From positions 36,560,329-36,624,328 of the forward strand of contig NC_082603.1 in the NCBI RefSeq assembly GCF_030936135.1: a stretch of 64,000 bases of DNA, read 5' to 3'. Position 1 is the stretch's first letter; every line of letters begins with the position of its first letter. Source of the stretch: Gavia stellata (taxonomy: Eukaryota > Chordata > Aves > Gaviiformes > Gaviidae). Shown in pieces: positions 25,862 to 38,500 of the stretch. The position numbers and the translations under genes were made by a program. Under the pieces are notes generated by a model, which searched no databases, had not been told where the DNA came from, and worked only from the letters and a program-made list of their open reading frames with translations.

Positions 25862-26390
25862 AAAGGGAAGGGGAAGGGGAAAAAGAGGGAAGGGGAAGGG
25901 GAAAAAAGAGGGAAGGGGAAGGGGAAAAAAGAGGGAAGGGGAAGGGGAAAAAAGAGGGAAGGGGAAGGGGAAAAAAGAGGGAAGGGGAAGGGGAAAAAAG
26001 AGGGAAGGGGAAGGGGAAAAAAGAGGGAAGAGGAAGGGGAAAAAAAGAGGGAAGGGGAAGGGAAAAAAAGAGGGAAGGGGAAGGGAAAAAAAGGGAAGGC
26101 GAAGGAAAAAAAAGGGAAGGCGAAGGAAAAAAAAGAGGGAAGGGGAAGGGAAAAAAAGAGGGAAGGGGAAGGGAAAAAAAGAGGGAAGGGGAAGGGGAAA
26201 AAAGAGGGAAGGGGAAGGGAAAAAAAGAGGGAAGGGGAAGGGAAAAAAAGAGGGAAGGGGAAGGGAAAAAAAGAGGGAAGGGGAAGGGAAAAAAAGGGAA
26301 GGCGAAGGAAAAAAAAGGGAAGGCGAAGGAAAAAAAAGAGGGAAGGGGAAGGAAAAAAAGAGGGAAGGGGAAGGAGGGAGAAGGCATTTT
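25862..26390. repeat. Homopurine minisatellite, ~23-bp unit
   Basis: About two dozen copies of a purine-only unit (GAGGGAAGGGGAAGGGG plus A4-7), with 22-bp and ~20-bp variants (GGGAAGGCGAAGG plus A7-8). The few C bases are in the GGCG variants. All frames are open on both strands because stop codons need T on the purine strand and A on the pyrimidine strand. The long Lys/Glu/Gly and Phe/Ser/Pro reading frames here are therefore not evidence of a gene. Confidence 0.95.
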
Positions 26391-26399
26391 GATAAAACA

Positions 26400-29300
26400 C
26401 AGACCCATGAACTTAAAAATACAGCACAAGCTGATAGGATGCACAATCATTTCCAATACCCATCCTCATGCCCGTTCTTTCGGTACAAATGACAGGAAAG
26501 CTCCAAAGCACGCGTCTCAATGCTCTCTAGATTTACTCACGTAAAGGAGGTATAATCAGCCTTCCATGCTCCTATCTTTCCCTGCTTCCTTTACTTCTTG
26601 TGAGTTCAAGTTGAAGCACAAATGCCCAGGTAATGCTTTCAGGGGCCACAGCACACCTGAAGCAAGTGTAGATCCTCAGGGTGACTAAGAGTAGGGACAG
26701 CCTTCCCTCTCGGATGCACTCGCTCCAAAATGTTAAAGGACTTTACTGTCCTCAGGTCTCCTGTGGCATGATCTACCTGCACTTAATATTGGTTTGTCTT
26801 TTGTAAAGGAAGCAACTATCAAGAACATCAGTATCCTCTTGATTTTTTATCATCCCAACCCTGCAATGAAAGTCTCGTTAATTTCTTGTATCATGCTGTA
26901 GCACACGAAGAAGTCGGGAATACGCGCAGGGGACCGCATGATTACAACGGAGAGGGGATACTTTTAATGACTGGAAAGCATAGGCAGCATTTATTTGGGG
27001 CACAATGAGATTAAGAAATAGCAGCTGCTTTTCAGAACAATTCCACTCTTTTCCGTTTCAGAAACGTGCATAGCAGCAGTTTCCAGACCGTGGCACGTGT
27101 ACCCAGCTGCACACTTTGAAGCCCAAACCTCGCCTGCGTATGCAAAGGCCAGCACAAAAGTGAGAGCCTGTGCAACCCTTCCCACCACCCACAGCAGCAC
27201 CAAGTGGACGACCGCTGGGATCCACTGCTTCAGAAACCCCGTCTGATTAAATCAGGACAAGGTACTCAAAAACAAACAGCCTGAAAGAATTATTCTGCCT
27301 AATTCAGTTGTCTATGATCCTCATCCTCTTCCTCCATCCTTCTCCGCTCCGCCAAGGGGATGGCACGTCCTAAAAGGAGAGCTAAACCAAGGACTCTCTA
27401 GGTTGACAGATTCTCTGGAGGGGTGGCTCGCACAGATCAGATACACCTGAGTGATTAGCCAGAAATGTGTCAAATCACAGCTCTAAGAAATTCAGCTGCA
27501 GCAGCTGAAGAAGTTACCTAGCCACAGTGATTTCCCCTCCACTGGACGTTCGTGTCTCTCTAACAGAGAACGCAGCCAGGAACGCCTGTGAACGTCTCAA
27601 CCGTTCCCCCTGGCAGATCACAGGGAAGGTGGGTTTGCACTAATATGCAACGCTTGGGCTACTGCAACTGAGTCATGGGCAAACCGATGTCCCCCACCTT
27701 CAGCAGGACAGAGGTGACAAGGTCTGAAGCTGCTACAACTACACCCACCAGCTGGAGCCCGACCTTATTTCTGCAACACCACCAGCAATACAATGCGCGG
27801 ACTTCTCAAATACGTTATCTCCTGCCCACAGCCTGAGTGCACCCACTACAGCTTCCTCGCTCCTTCCTGCACTTCGTGTTCAGTGCTACGTCGTTATTTT
27901 CATTCACACTACTTTCTCCAAAATTAAAACAACCCCTTCCATTTGTACGATACATCAAAAATGGACAAAAGAATTAGATGTTATATTACATTTCTTCACA
28001 AAGCAGTCCAAGTTATGCTGTCTTACTCTGCTAGGTTACCTTTGTAGAGAGAAGCCTGCAACGTAATAAAAATAGAAGAACTACTCTGACACCTTCTGGT
28101 GAGTAACGAACACTACCCTTGTTAACAGCAGCAATGTGTACACAGACAAGAAAACTCTGCTCTGAATTTCATCGCTTAGCATTAGCTACAATGCAAGAGG
28201 CAGCACTAAGCAAGAAAGGAATCATGGTAAATCATAAGCCTCTCATTCATGTAATACCCTCTGGCCAAAGGCCAAATGAAAAAGAATTAAACAGTTTAAA
28301 AGAGACAATGTATAAAGAAAACATGTGGGTTTTACATGCACATCATCTCCATAATCATATCAATCATTAACTGTTACTCTTAACCTTGATATTAAGAAAT
28401 GTTTTAGTTTTTCTAACAGTGTTGTCAAGTGGAATCACAGATTCCCTACATGCCATCACTGCCTCAGACTGCATTCCGCCTGGGTCAATAGGAAAAATCA
28501 GCATCTTTTACCTGAATAATGAGCTAAAAAACCACCTGCCCACATCACTGACGCTAGGTTAATCGTTCTGAAACCTTCAAATTCAGACTAAGTAGAAGTG
28601 CAGCTCCCTGCTCCTATGGGAAGTGCAACACACAAGGAAACCAGCTTCTATCCCTGGGGGCATCTGCACAGCCTCGGGGCATGAGGTATCCTACTATGCC
28701 TGGGGGGACTGGGAGGCAGGGGACCCAGCTGATGCGTTACTACAGCGGAGTCTGCCTAATCCTTCTCTTTTCAAAAGCAACTCTCTTCAAAAGCACTTAC
28801 AGAAATATTAGTTTGAAATCATTAACTCCAGAAACACTCATTCTTCTTCCCTGGCAAAACAATCCATTTGATGCAATGGTTTTAACATTTCCAAGAACAA
28901 GAAACAATTAAATGACTCGATAGAATAGCAAAATGACCTCACATTCACATTTGCACAGAAGAAACAGTATTGTGGTATACCTACTTTAGAAGATGGAGCT
29001 CAGGAAGTTCACAAAACCAATTATAAGACAAGCTGCTTGAAAGAAACGAGGACTTAACTCAGTGATCCAGCATACTCCTTTAGTCCTGTGTTTAATAATG
29101 AGACTTAAAGCTATACTATCTTAACATCATCCACCCACACCAGAAATACAAATACTTATTTAAATCCTGCTGAATTAATATTGTTGGAAGAAGAATATAT
29201 ATCTTTGTAGAAATGTGTATCTATTTACGGTATGTTAAAAAAATTATTCACTTGTAAGTTTAAATTATCACTTGAGTAGCAGTCCCAAATAAAATTAACA

Positions 29301-32190
29301 TGGCATTAAAACAGACCTTTCCATACCTGAAAAAGCCTGACATTGCAAACCTGAGTCTTGAACTTAGCATGGTCTCCTATCTACTACGAAGTTAATTTAA
29401 AACACAGGAGATGCATTTCCACAGGGACCAGCCTGGTGCTGGACAAAGTCTTCCTTACAGTACTTAACCTTGCATTAGAAAAACATTCCTTCCCTATTGG
29501 ACTCTAAGACCTTGCTCTTTCATAATCAGTATTAATTGAATTAGTTTCATAAGCCTCACTGTAAAGATCTTCTTTCCTTTTTTGTGATATGTGCCCGGTT
29601 ATTGCTCACAAGTTCATATTCTTGAAAACCATACTAATTTCCTCCCCCAACACACTACAGTTTGCACAACAATATTTGTCTCCAGGATGTCGCCTGTCTC
29701 AGACCTGAGCCTCAGTTCCCGGCTTAGAAAAATGATGAAAACACTACCCAATGAGACCTTACTAGTGCCTTTAACAAAAAGAAAACATTAATCTAGGTGT
29801 AACTGAAGGACAAATGCCACCTGTCTTTCACCTGACACCAGTCTTTCCTATCATTGATTGCTAACCCAAAAGTGAGTGTGAGCATTAGAATTAATTTTAA
29901 AATGTAGAATATGAAAAAGATTAGTATCTATACTCAGTTATTTAGAAAAAAATCAATGGTTATTATTTATCTCACATTCTCTCAAATTAGAAAATAACAA
30001 CATGCAACTGGGCAAAGAACAGTTCCCAATAGTCTCTAAGCTAGCGAGATTTGAAGTAGCATGAGCACACATACTTCCACAGGTATCCTGGGAAGAACAC
30101 AGCGACGCTGCCTAGGTGCGTAGGGATGGGATTAGGAAAGCTAAGGCACAGTTGGAGCTGAATTTGGTGAGGGATGCAAAGAATAATAAGAGCCTTTACA
30201 GATACCTTGGCCAGAAAAGGAAGATTAAAGAAAATGTACCACCTCCAGTAAGTAGGACAGGAGAGCTGGTGACCACCGACATGGAGAAGGCTGATGTACT
30301 CAACAATCACCTCTCCTATGAAGAAGGGCTGAGAGAGTGGGGGTTGTTCAGCCTGGAGAAGAGAAGGCTCCAGGGAGACCTTATTGCCACCTTTCAATTT
30401 GTAAAGGGGGTCTATAAGAAAGATGGAGAAAGACTTTTTTTACCACGGCCTGTATTGACAGGACAAGGGGCAATGGTTTTAAACTGACAGAGGGTAGGTT
30501 TAGGTTGGACATAAGGCAGAAATTTTTTATGATGAGGGTGGTGAGACTGGAACAGGTTACCCAGAGAAGTTGTGAATGCCCCATCACTGGAAGTGTTCAA
30601 GGTTCGGTTGGATGTGGCTTAAAGCAACCAGATCTAGTGAAAGATGTTCCTGTCGGTGGCAGGGGGGTTGGACTAGATGATCTTTACAGGTCCCTTCCAA
30701 CCCAAACCATTCTACAATTCCATGATACTTCAACTATTGTTATCCAGATCAACTACAATGACACAAAAATAAGTATTTTTGATAGAGCTCTAAAGAAAAT
30801 TCTCTCTTCATTTCCATCCACTTACCACAAATAATCCACTTTCCGCTAACAAGTTGCCAAAATATTTTCATCCATTTAGCATCCATGTCAGCAAGACTTC
30901 AACACGAATAGTGTCCAATTTTCTGAAAGGAGCCAATTGTTCCTAGAGGACACACGGGTAAAATAACAAATCCATTTCAGGCTCTAGAGACAAGTAGTGT
31001 GTCAGGATTTGATTCCTCCCAACCACGCACAGGACAATCATGGTCGGTTAGAGGCTTATAAAGAGACAGATTGTGGGGCCCTCTCTTAATATTTTAACAA
31101 GGGATCACAAACATAGAGGAGAAATCCAGACATTTCAAAAGATTTTGCCCATTATTTTCTTAGTTTAGACTAAGCAAAATGTCAGTAGAAATGAAGGCCT
31201 GTTCAGAAAAAAATCACAACTTAGAAAATGGTAGTGTGCTGAAGCTACCACCCTGAGGAAACTGTACATGGATTCAGAGAACGTATGCTGATTTATAATA
31301 GTACGACACCAAAAGAATCCAGACCGAATGTTAAAAAGCAAGTAACCTTCACAGCCAAAAAAACTTCTAAAAAGTCCCTGTTTAGTACGGACTCACTTTT
31401 CCTCAAAGGAACAGAAAAGCTCATCCTTGAAGTTGAGAAAACTCTTCTGCAAGTGATGACTTCACTGCTCATTAGAGAATTATATCATTAAGAGGAAATG
31501 CCTGTAATACCAAACAGAATTTTGAGTGTAAAAACTGTCAACATATCAAAGAAATTGTCATTCCTTATTTGGATTGTATTTGGAACAAGTCAACAATGTG
31601 TATACATTCATTTATGAAATAATGTGAATTCTCAGTACCCACAAAAGCAGTGCAGCCTCTCTTTTCTCCTCATTGTACCCAGGGATTCAGGTGACTTTAA
31701 ATTTAATAAAGCTCACAGGAAGAATTGAAATCCTCGCTACCCAGCCATTTACCATCAAGTAATCAGCTGCTTCTGCCACTATGATCGGTTGCAAAGCAGC
31801 AAATATTAGCACACAGCTTCAGAGTTACAGTTCCTTTGGATTAACTGGGACACTTTCACCCAAGCTACTAAGTCAGGCGTAGCAAAATGAAACTGCCTCT
31901 GCTTCCGAATAGTTCATATTTGAGAGATTCTTTGGCCATCTTTTGAGCTGGAAAATGAACTATTTTGGCAGTAAAAGCTTTTATTCCAAGTAAATTATGT
32001 GACAAAAGATGACTAAGACAAATTTTGTGACTAAAGAATTTGCAGAGTCCTAGTTATATGCATCTAGTTCGTTATATACGTTTGTGTGTCTGCTTAAAAA
32101 GCAGGCTTCATTTTGCACTACCTACAGTGGCCTCACTATAACTTCACGATGCAGTTTCCCCTGCATCACAAGGCCACACCAGCAGAGAAA
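26400..32190. other. Intergenic region between ERICH3 and CRYZ
   Basis: AT-rich unique DNA with one CR1 copy at 30.1-30.73 kb. No exon, RNA gene or other element was recognised. Confidence 0.7.
30108..30735 (+). mobile_element. CR1 LINE fragment with internal deletion
   Basis: The 5' part encodes a CR1 ORF2 piece in frame ([20 protein letters not shown], then [20 protein letters not shown] and [11 protein letters not shown]). At about 30310 it jumps to the CR1 3' UTR (GGGTTGTTCAGCCTGGAGAA, GGCAATGGTTTTAAACTGAC, TTGGACTAGATGATCTTTAC) and ends with the CR1 tail (CCATTCTACAATTCCATGAT). The reverse-transcriptase core is missing, so the element is dead. Confidence 0.92.
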
Positions 32191-32191
32191 A

Positions 32192-32197
32192 TTTATT
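32192..32197 (-). terminator. Candidate CRYZ poly(A) signal
   Basis: AATAAA on the minus strand about 230 bp after the CRYZ stop codon. A second AATAAA lies at 31980-31985. Which one is used cannot be told from sequence. Confidence 0.5.
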
Positions 32198-32423
32198 CCT
32201 TCCACATCGGCCAAAAAGCTACAAAAATTACTTTAAAGTATATGCAACTCTGCTTATCACAAAAAGAAAATAGATTGTTAATTAATTAATGTAATCAATT
32301 AATGTAAGTTAGCATTTGCTGTTACTGTCAAACCTGATCACAAGTATGTTTTGTTACATACATTCAATGAATCATGTAAGCAAAGGTGCAGTTAGACAGC
32401 TACATAATAAATGGAAAAAGACT

Positions 32424-32585
32424 TTATGGAAGGAGGACCATCTTTCCTCGAGCACCACTGCTATGAATAATGTCTTCATGAACCTTAACTACTTTCTCCA
32501 GTGGATATTCAGAGCCTACAATTGGTTTCAGCCAGCCAGCTTCTATGCCATCAAGGAGTGCTGTTGCACATTCATGCTTCTCCTC
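32424..32585 (-). CDS. CRYZ: CRYZ coding exon 8 (stop codon)
   Basis: Residues 277-329 and TAA. It ends [12 protein letters not shown], against human GSGATGKMILLL. Acceptor ATGCAG. Confidence 0.96.
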   Translation of the reverse strand, partial: EEKHECATALLDGIEAGWLKPIVGSEYPLEKVVKVHEDIIHSSGARGKMVLLP

Positions 32586-35500
32586 CTGCATGTAATAAAG
32601 ACAGCATTTACCACAAAGCCTTTACATTTTAGAAAAGTATTGACTATGTATGCAAGTGTTAAACCAAATTTCACAACCCAAAAATATTTTATGATGTTCT
32701 GAGTTTAAATCAAAATGTAAAGGAATCAACAAACAAGTTACCTACAGTGAAGTTATGCTTTCATCCCTACAAACAATTTTAACTGGAAATAGAGAGGTGT
32801 TGGAATAAACCAACAAAACATTCTTTAAAATAAAAATGTTTCTTACCTCAGTTGCAAGAAACAGACTAACTCCAATTATGCTAGATTCTTTACTCATAGT
32901 GTCTCTTGGATTTATCTCAATAGGACCTCTACAGCCCACAACCTGTTACAAACGGGTTAAAAGACAGTTCAAGTTGTAACTGTTGAATTGTGTTGCTAAA
33001 TGCACAAGCTAAAGTCAGTGACAAAAAAATACTTACCATCACCCTTCCTGCATAGGACAACAGTTGCAAGTCAGTAGCAAGGTTTATGTTAGAGAGCATT
33101 TCTATTATTATATCAACTCCTTCCATCCCCGTGTATTCCTATACAGGACATAATATGTTCACTCCAATTAGTGCTTGGGTACCACTGTTTATTTCATATG
33201 CTACAGATAACATACATTTTACAGTTTATTGTTTAAATTTTAAATATAGCCTTTGTGCTAAGGCTGACAGCTAATAAGTTTAATTTTAGCATATTTTGAT
33301 ATGCTGAATTATGATATACTACCATATTGGAATTTGCTGGAATGCAAGAGTTTCTAAATGCCCTTGCCCGTGAAGAAAGCTCAGCTTTTCCAGCCTGGAA
33401 AAGTTTTTCCTTGTGTAGAAATGAAAAAGGCAGTACACCATTGCTCCTACAGAAAACTACTTTAAAAAACTTCTGCAAACAACTGCTCACATTTTCTTAG
33501 TAAGAAAAATACATACTGCATCACCTAGCCCTGATACATGCTTACCTTAATTTTATCAATGTAATTAGCTTCTCTGTGATTAAATGCTTGGTGAGCGCCA
33601 TTTCTCAGAACCATGTTCGTGCCTTCCTCAGTGCCTGCTGTACCCAAAACCTTTAAACCACAAGCTCTGGCAATCTGGCATGTTGCTATTCCTACCTGAG
33701 GGGAAAAAAAAAAAAGAAAAAGAAAAGAAAAAGAAAAGAAAAAGAAAAAAAAAGTCTTTTTTTCTCTTTCTTTCTTTCTTTCTTAGCATTTTAAATTTTA
33801 GATATTCTACCAGCAACTTGTAATTTACCCATTTAGAAAGTTGGCCTGCTAGCTTTTTTTTTTTTGGCCATAGTAAGTAATTTGGATCTTAAAGATAGCC
33901 AAATAGTCTTTTAAAAAAGAGAAGATATTTACAGAGGCATAGTAAAGTTTTGTGGTTTTTTCAATAGCTATCAGCATTTGATATAAATCCACATAGAATG
34001 TTGTCTGTCTGTTAAGGTTGGGCCGTATATATTCGACCCGTATATATACAAACCCAAGGCAATTCTTCTCTTCACAGAATCACCTGCTATTGATACTAGC
34101 GTCATATATTGCAAAGAAAATCTGAGAGCACAAATTTTATTAACACTACTTTTGCACCTTTCACAAACAGATTAAATGGTATCTTTAGAAACCAAATTCT
34201 CAGTGTCTCATACCAGCTTTGCACTCCAGAGGATGTTTAGAGGTGAGGGATGCCTTCACAGAAACCTGACGTTGGAGCCAATGATCACTTGAGGCATACC
34301 AATGCCATCTCTTGGTTTTGCGTTGTGTCACAGCAACAGAATGCGAAAGCAAAACAAGGGAACAGCTGACACGTACAATGCCTCCCTGGGATTCAGTCCC
34401 AGCTGGTCAGCCTCCTGACGCTACAGATTCGGCAGCCCACTGTACCAACCGTACAGCTGGACATCTCCTTCGGGATATGTAAAGATATGCATGTTTTTCT
34501 ATTTGGGGCGGCGGGGGGAAAGAAACAAATAAATAAATACACGAAGAAGCAAGACCATAAAAACTCCATTTTGTGGCTCTGCTATTTAAATTTGTATGTA
34601 TGAATAACACACAAAATAAATGGACATGCTTCTCGAAAAAAACTACCATGACCGTCTGTCTGGCCAGGATCTACCCAAACTGTTTGCCAAATGTGACCTT
34701 GTTTTCTCAATAGCAGATCACCCGTTTTCAACTAAATGAAAAAACAAACACCATTAATTAACATAGATCATGGCCAGACTGATTTTCAGAGAAAAACTGA
34801 AAAGGAGGCACATTTTTAAGAATCATTGTGGAAATCAGCATCACTTGAAAGAAAAGACGCAGCACAAACCATCTTTTCTCTTCAGCATGTGCTTAATACC
34901 TATACATATCCCACTGCTTTTACAAGTAGTCCCGTAAAAAAAGTTACAAGTCCACAGAACAGATTTGCTTTATATGCTTCTGCAAACCAGAGGCAATATA
35001 TCTTTTCAAGAAATGTAAAATAAGTAAGAAAAGAAACACTACATTTAGTTTAAGGAAAAAAAAAAGAGGCTACGATGCTGAATGTCATTCCAGTATCTTA
35101 GAATGAGATCTGAATTCCTCATCATATGAGACTGTCATAATCACCTTTTTGCTGTCTACCAAATAATTAAGGAAACTTTGCCCATTTATATCAGCTGTTT
35201 GGTGCATCAGCAGAAGCTGAGCAACGAAGTGCAGAGTATGGGGGATAAATTGAACTAGACTGTTGTGTGAAAGAGATCTAAAGTTAGCTTGTCATGTAAA
35301 ACCAAAGAAAACTGTATGTTCAATTTCACATAGTCATTAATTTATATATTCCAGTATCTCTCCTTGTGCAGCTAGCTGTTAGTTACTAGGTAAAAATATC
35401 CTGGAAATGCATAGTTGCTATACACCAGTGATTACTACTCAGAGAACTGAGAACAACTTGCACATATTTTAAAATTACAGTTTTCTGCTATTAGTTTTAT

Positions 35501-38500
35501 CTCAGGAAGACCGGTTATAAAGCTTCCAGACCAACTTCCAACTGCAGCAATGTGTTTATTATGTGACCCTCTGTATTAGGGGCCTTACACAATCACTCAT
35601 GCGGTTTCATAGTTATTTGGAATAACAGGGTTTGCTTTAAGAAAAAAGTATCCTAAATAGTCTGAAATAAAAACCTAATTTTGTTAATCCATTAATTGAT
35701 ATAAACGTGACCATAAATCACATCACAGATACAAGGACAGAAAGCAGCATTTCTTATAACTTGCCTTCTCAAAATACTTACTCCCCCACTCGCACCATGC
35801 ACTAGCACAGTTTCCCCTGCTTTGGCATGCCCTCTGAATGGAAAAACAGAAAATATTGGCATTATGATTGCAGTACGTAATCATTAAGCATCAGATTGCA
35901 TACACTGACATCAAATCTCATCTTTCAGACAGTATTCTTTCCAATTTATGTTATGGCTAAACAGGTATAATCAGCCTCTTTGGGAAAACAAGGAGGTAAA
36001 ATAAACCGTATCATTTATGAATTTAAGTAATATGCAATTATGTCAACATGCAGCTAGCAGCAAGTAACAGTCTGGCACTGAACCTCAGTTCCAGATCTTC
36101 ACCTGTTACAGATCTTAAAATAAACCACGCTAGTTCTAATCATTTGTTCTATCAAACTAAACCAGACTTCCACTCCTAAGCTCTCACCTAGCTGACACGG
36201 AAGTCTGGCTTCTACTCGTTACACTGTCCTGTGGCAACAGACAGGACTGTCCACAGAGCCTCTCTGGCAGAGCGGCTCATGAAGAAAAGAGGTGGGTCTG
36301 CTCTACAGCCCGTTGTCTGTTTAATTAAGAAATTAGAACTATTCCTGCCTTTCTTCCCTAGCTAAAATACCGACGAGTACTGGAAAAGAGTTACACGCTT
36401 TAGTACATGATACTTATTGAAGAAGCCTTTCCAGGTCTGTTGTCTTAAGAAGAAATACTTAACAGGAAAATAGAGTCACTAGCTTCCAGGTAACAATCGT
36501 CTGACAATTCCATCAGTATAACAAATTTAACTTAAGTGTTTTAATCATTTCCCACTCATCGATCTCCCCCCATTTTACCGGCCAATGAAAATATGGGCTT
36601 CAGTATTTTAAACATTCAAAAGCAAAATGCACAAACTTAGATTTGGCACCTTACTTTTGGAAAAGAGCGCGATAAGCAGTGAAGTAGGGTATTCCAATCG
36701 CTGCTCCTTGCCTAAAGTCCAATTTATCCGACAAAGGAAAGACTCTATTAGCTGCAGCAACTGTATAATCTGCATATCCTCCAGAGATAGTACCAATGGT
36801 AAAAACTCTGTCACCTTTCTAGAAAGGAGGGAAGAAAACCAGAGAAATTAATCATCTCCCTTATTTTTTCTTTAATATACATTAAGAACCAGTTCACAGA
36901 AATTTAGGCTATTTCTAACAGCTCTCCTATTAAAAATAACCAGTTATATTTGTCACAGAGAAGATTTTTATAAATGCTAATACATACCATCAATGCAACA
37001 CAAACCATATAATTTCATGTACTTAAATCTAAGTGTCATAATTATAACCCCCACTCTACAGTGTAACACACAAATCTACTGTCTCATTAATATTAACCTT
37101 AATGAACCTGAACGCGAAACAATTCCATCCACAGATTCCAAATGCAAAACCTTGAAAGCTTTTACAAACACAAAAGAAATATTTCTCAATTATTTTTGTT
37201 TGAATATGGAAAAAAGATACACTCTTAATATACCCTAAGGGAACTAAATATTGCTGCTGTTCTTCAGCGGGGAATACTCAAACCAGCAATTCAGCAGGTG
37301 ACGCAGGAAATGCCCTGCCTGGCAGCGTGCGGTACGTGTGCGCGCCTAGGCGCTTCAGTCCTGCTGACGGAGCCCACGCCAGCTGCTGCGGTCCAGGTCA
37401 GCGTCCAACCTTGCGCAAGCCCACTCGCAGAACAACGGCAGTATCCGTTAACAGTCACAGTTACTGATTTTTCTACTATTTGCATGTTGATCTCAGTAAA
37501 CATACCGCGGGTGGACTATGTCAGTTTGGGTTGCAGACATCGGGTATTAACTACTGCACAGAGGGCTGCAGATCAGCGTAACTGTTTCTCAAGCATTATA
37601 AGTATGCAAATGAATGAGCTTGGCTACTCAGCATTTTCAGGATGTCTGTCTGCGGCACATATTGATCTCATCATCTCTCTCTTTCATTCAAGCAAAGAGC
37701 ATCACGATTTCCATAAGAAACAAAAAGTGTACACAGCAGATATAGCAAACTACTGTCAAGAAAATATGAATAAACATGATTCTTCTCTCTAGATAACCAA
37801 ATCTCTCGTCTCTCCCACATGGTTACATAAATTCCAAGTCAGGAAATTCCAACACGATTTTAACTACAATTTTTATGTTTGTCTGAGACCAACAGTCTAG
37901 TGACTTGAAAGGAAGAACAGATTTAAAAACTAAATAAATTTCATTGATATCTTTTAGCAAACTGATAATTGCCTTCTCCTGTCCCAAGACTTTCCCCCTA
38001 AGAAAATCTAAGTAAAGTTACTAGGCTGGAGTAATTAAGTATTTGAACAGTTTTAACAACAAATATGTAATTTACGGGGTCTTATAAGTCAGTAAAATAA
38101 AAGCTGTACAGAAAATTTTTCAGTTCTGTGTGAAATTATTACCTCAAACAGGAAGCATCCAACTTCAAATATTTCTGCAATGCCATAAAAATAGTTCTGA
38201 ACCACAACTTTTGTACACCTGATATCATTGCTTTAAGCAGACAGACCGAAGTGCCTCTTCTGAGGCCTTTTAACTCTCGGAGCTCAACAGCATTAAAGAC
38301 TTCCCCACAGTTCAGCCTGCAGACGGGATTGCCAATATGACCTCGCTGCATGCTTTTACCAGTCAACAAAGGTGATTTTCCCCCTGAATAGATTACATGA
38401 TTCTAAGCAATAAAAACAGGAACAGCAGTCTAGCAATCACACTAAGATGATACAATAAACAAAAATGAATTAAAACCCAATGTATAAATACCTTGAATGC

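Noticed and set aside
25645..26446. Open frames of 200-251 codons (Lys/Gly/Glu on plus, Phe/Ser/Pro on minus).
   Set aside because: Homopurine DNA cannot contain stop codons on either strand; no other coding sign.
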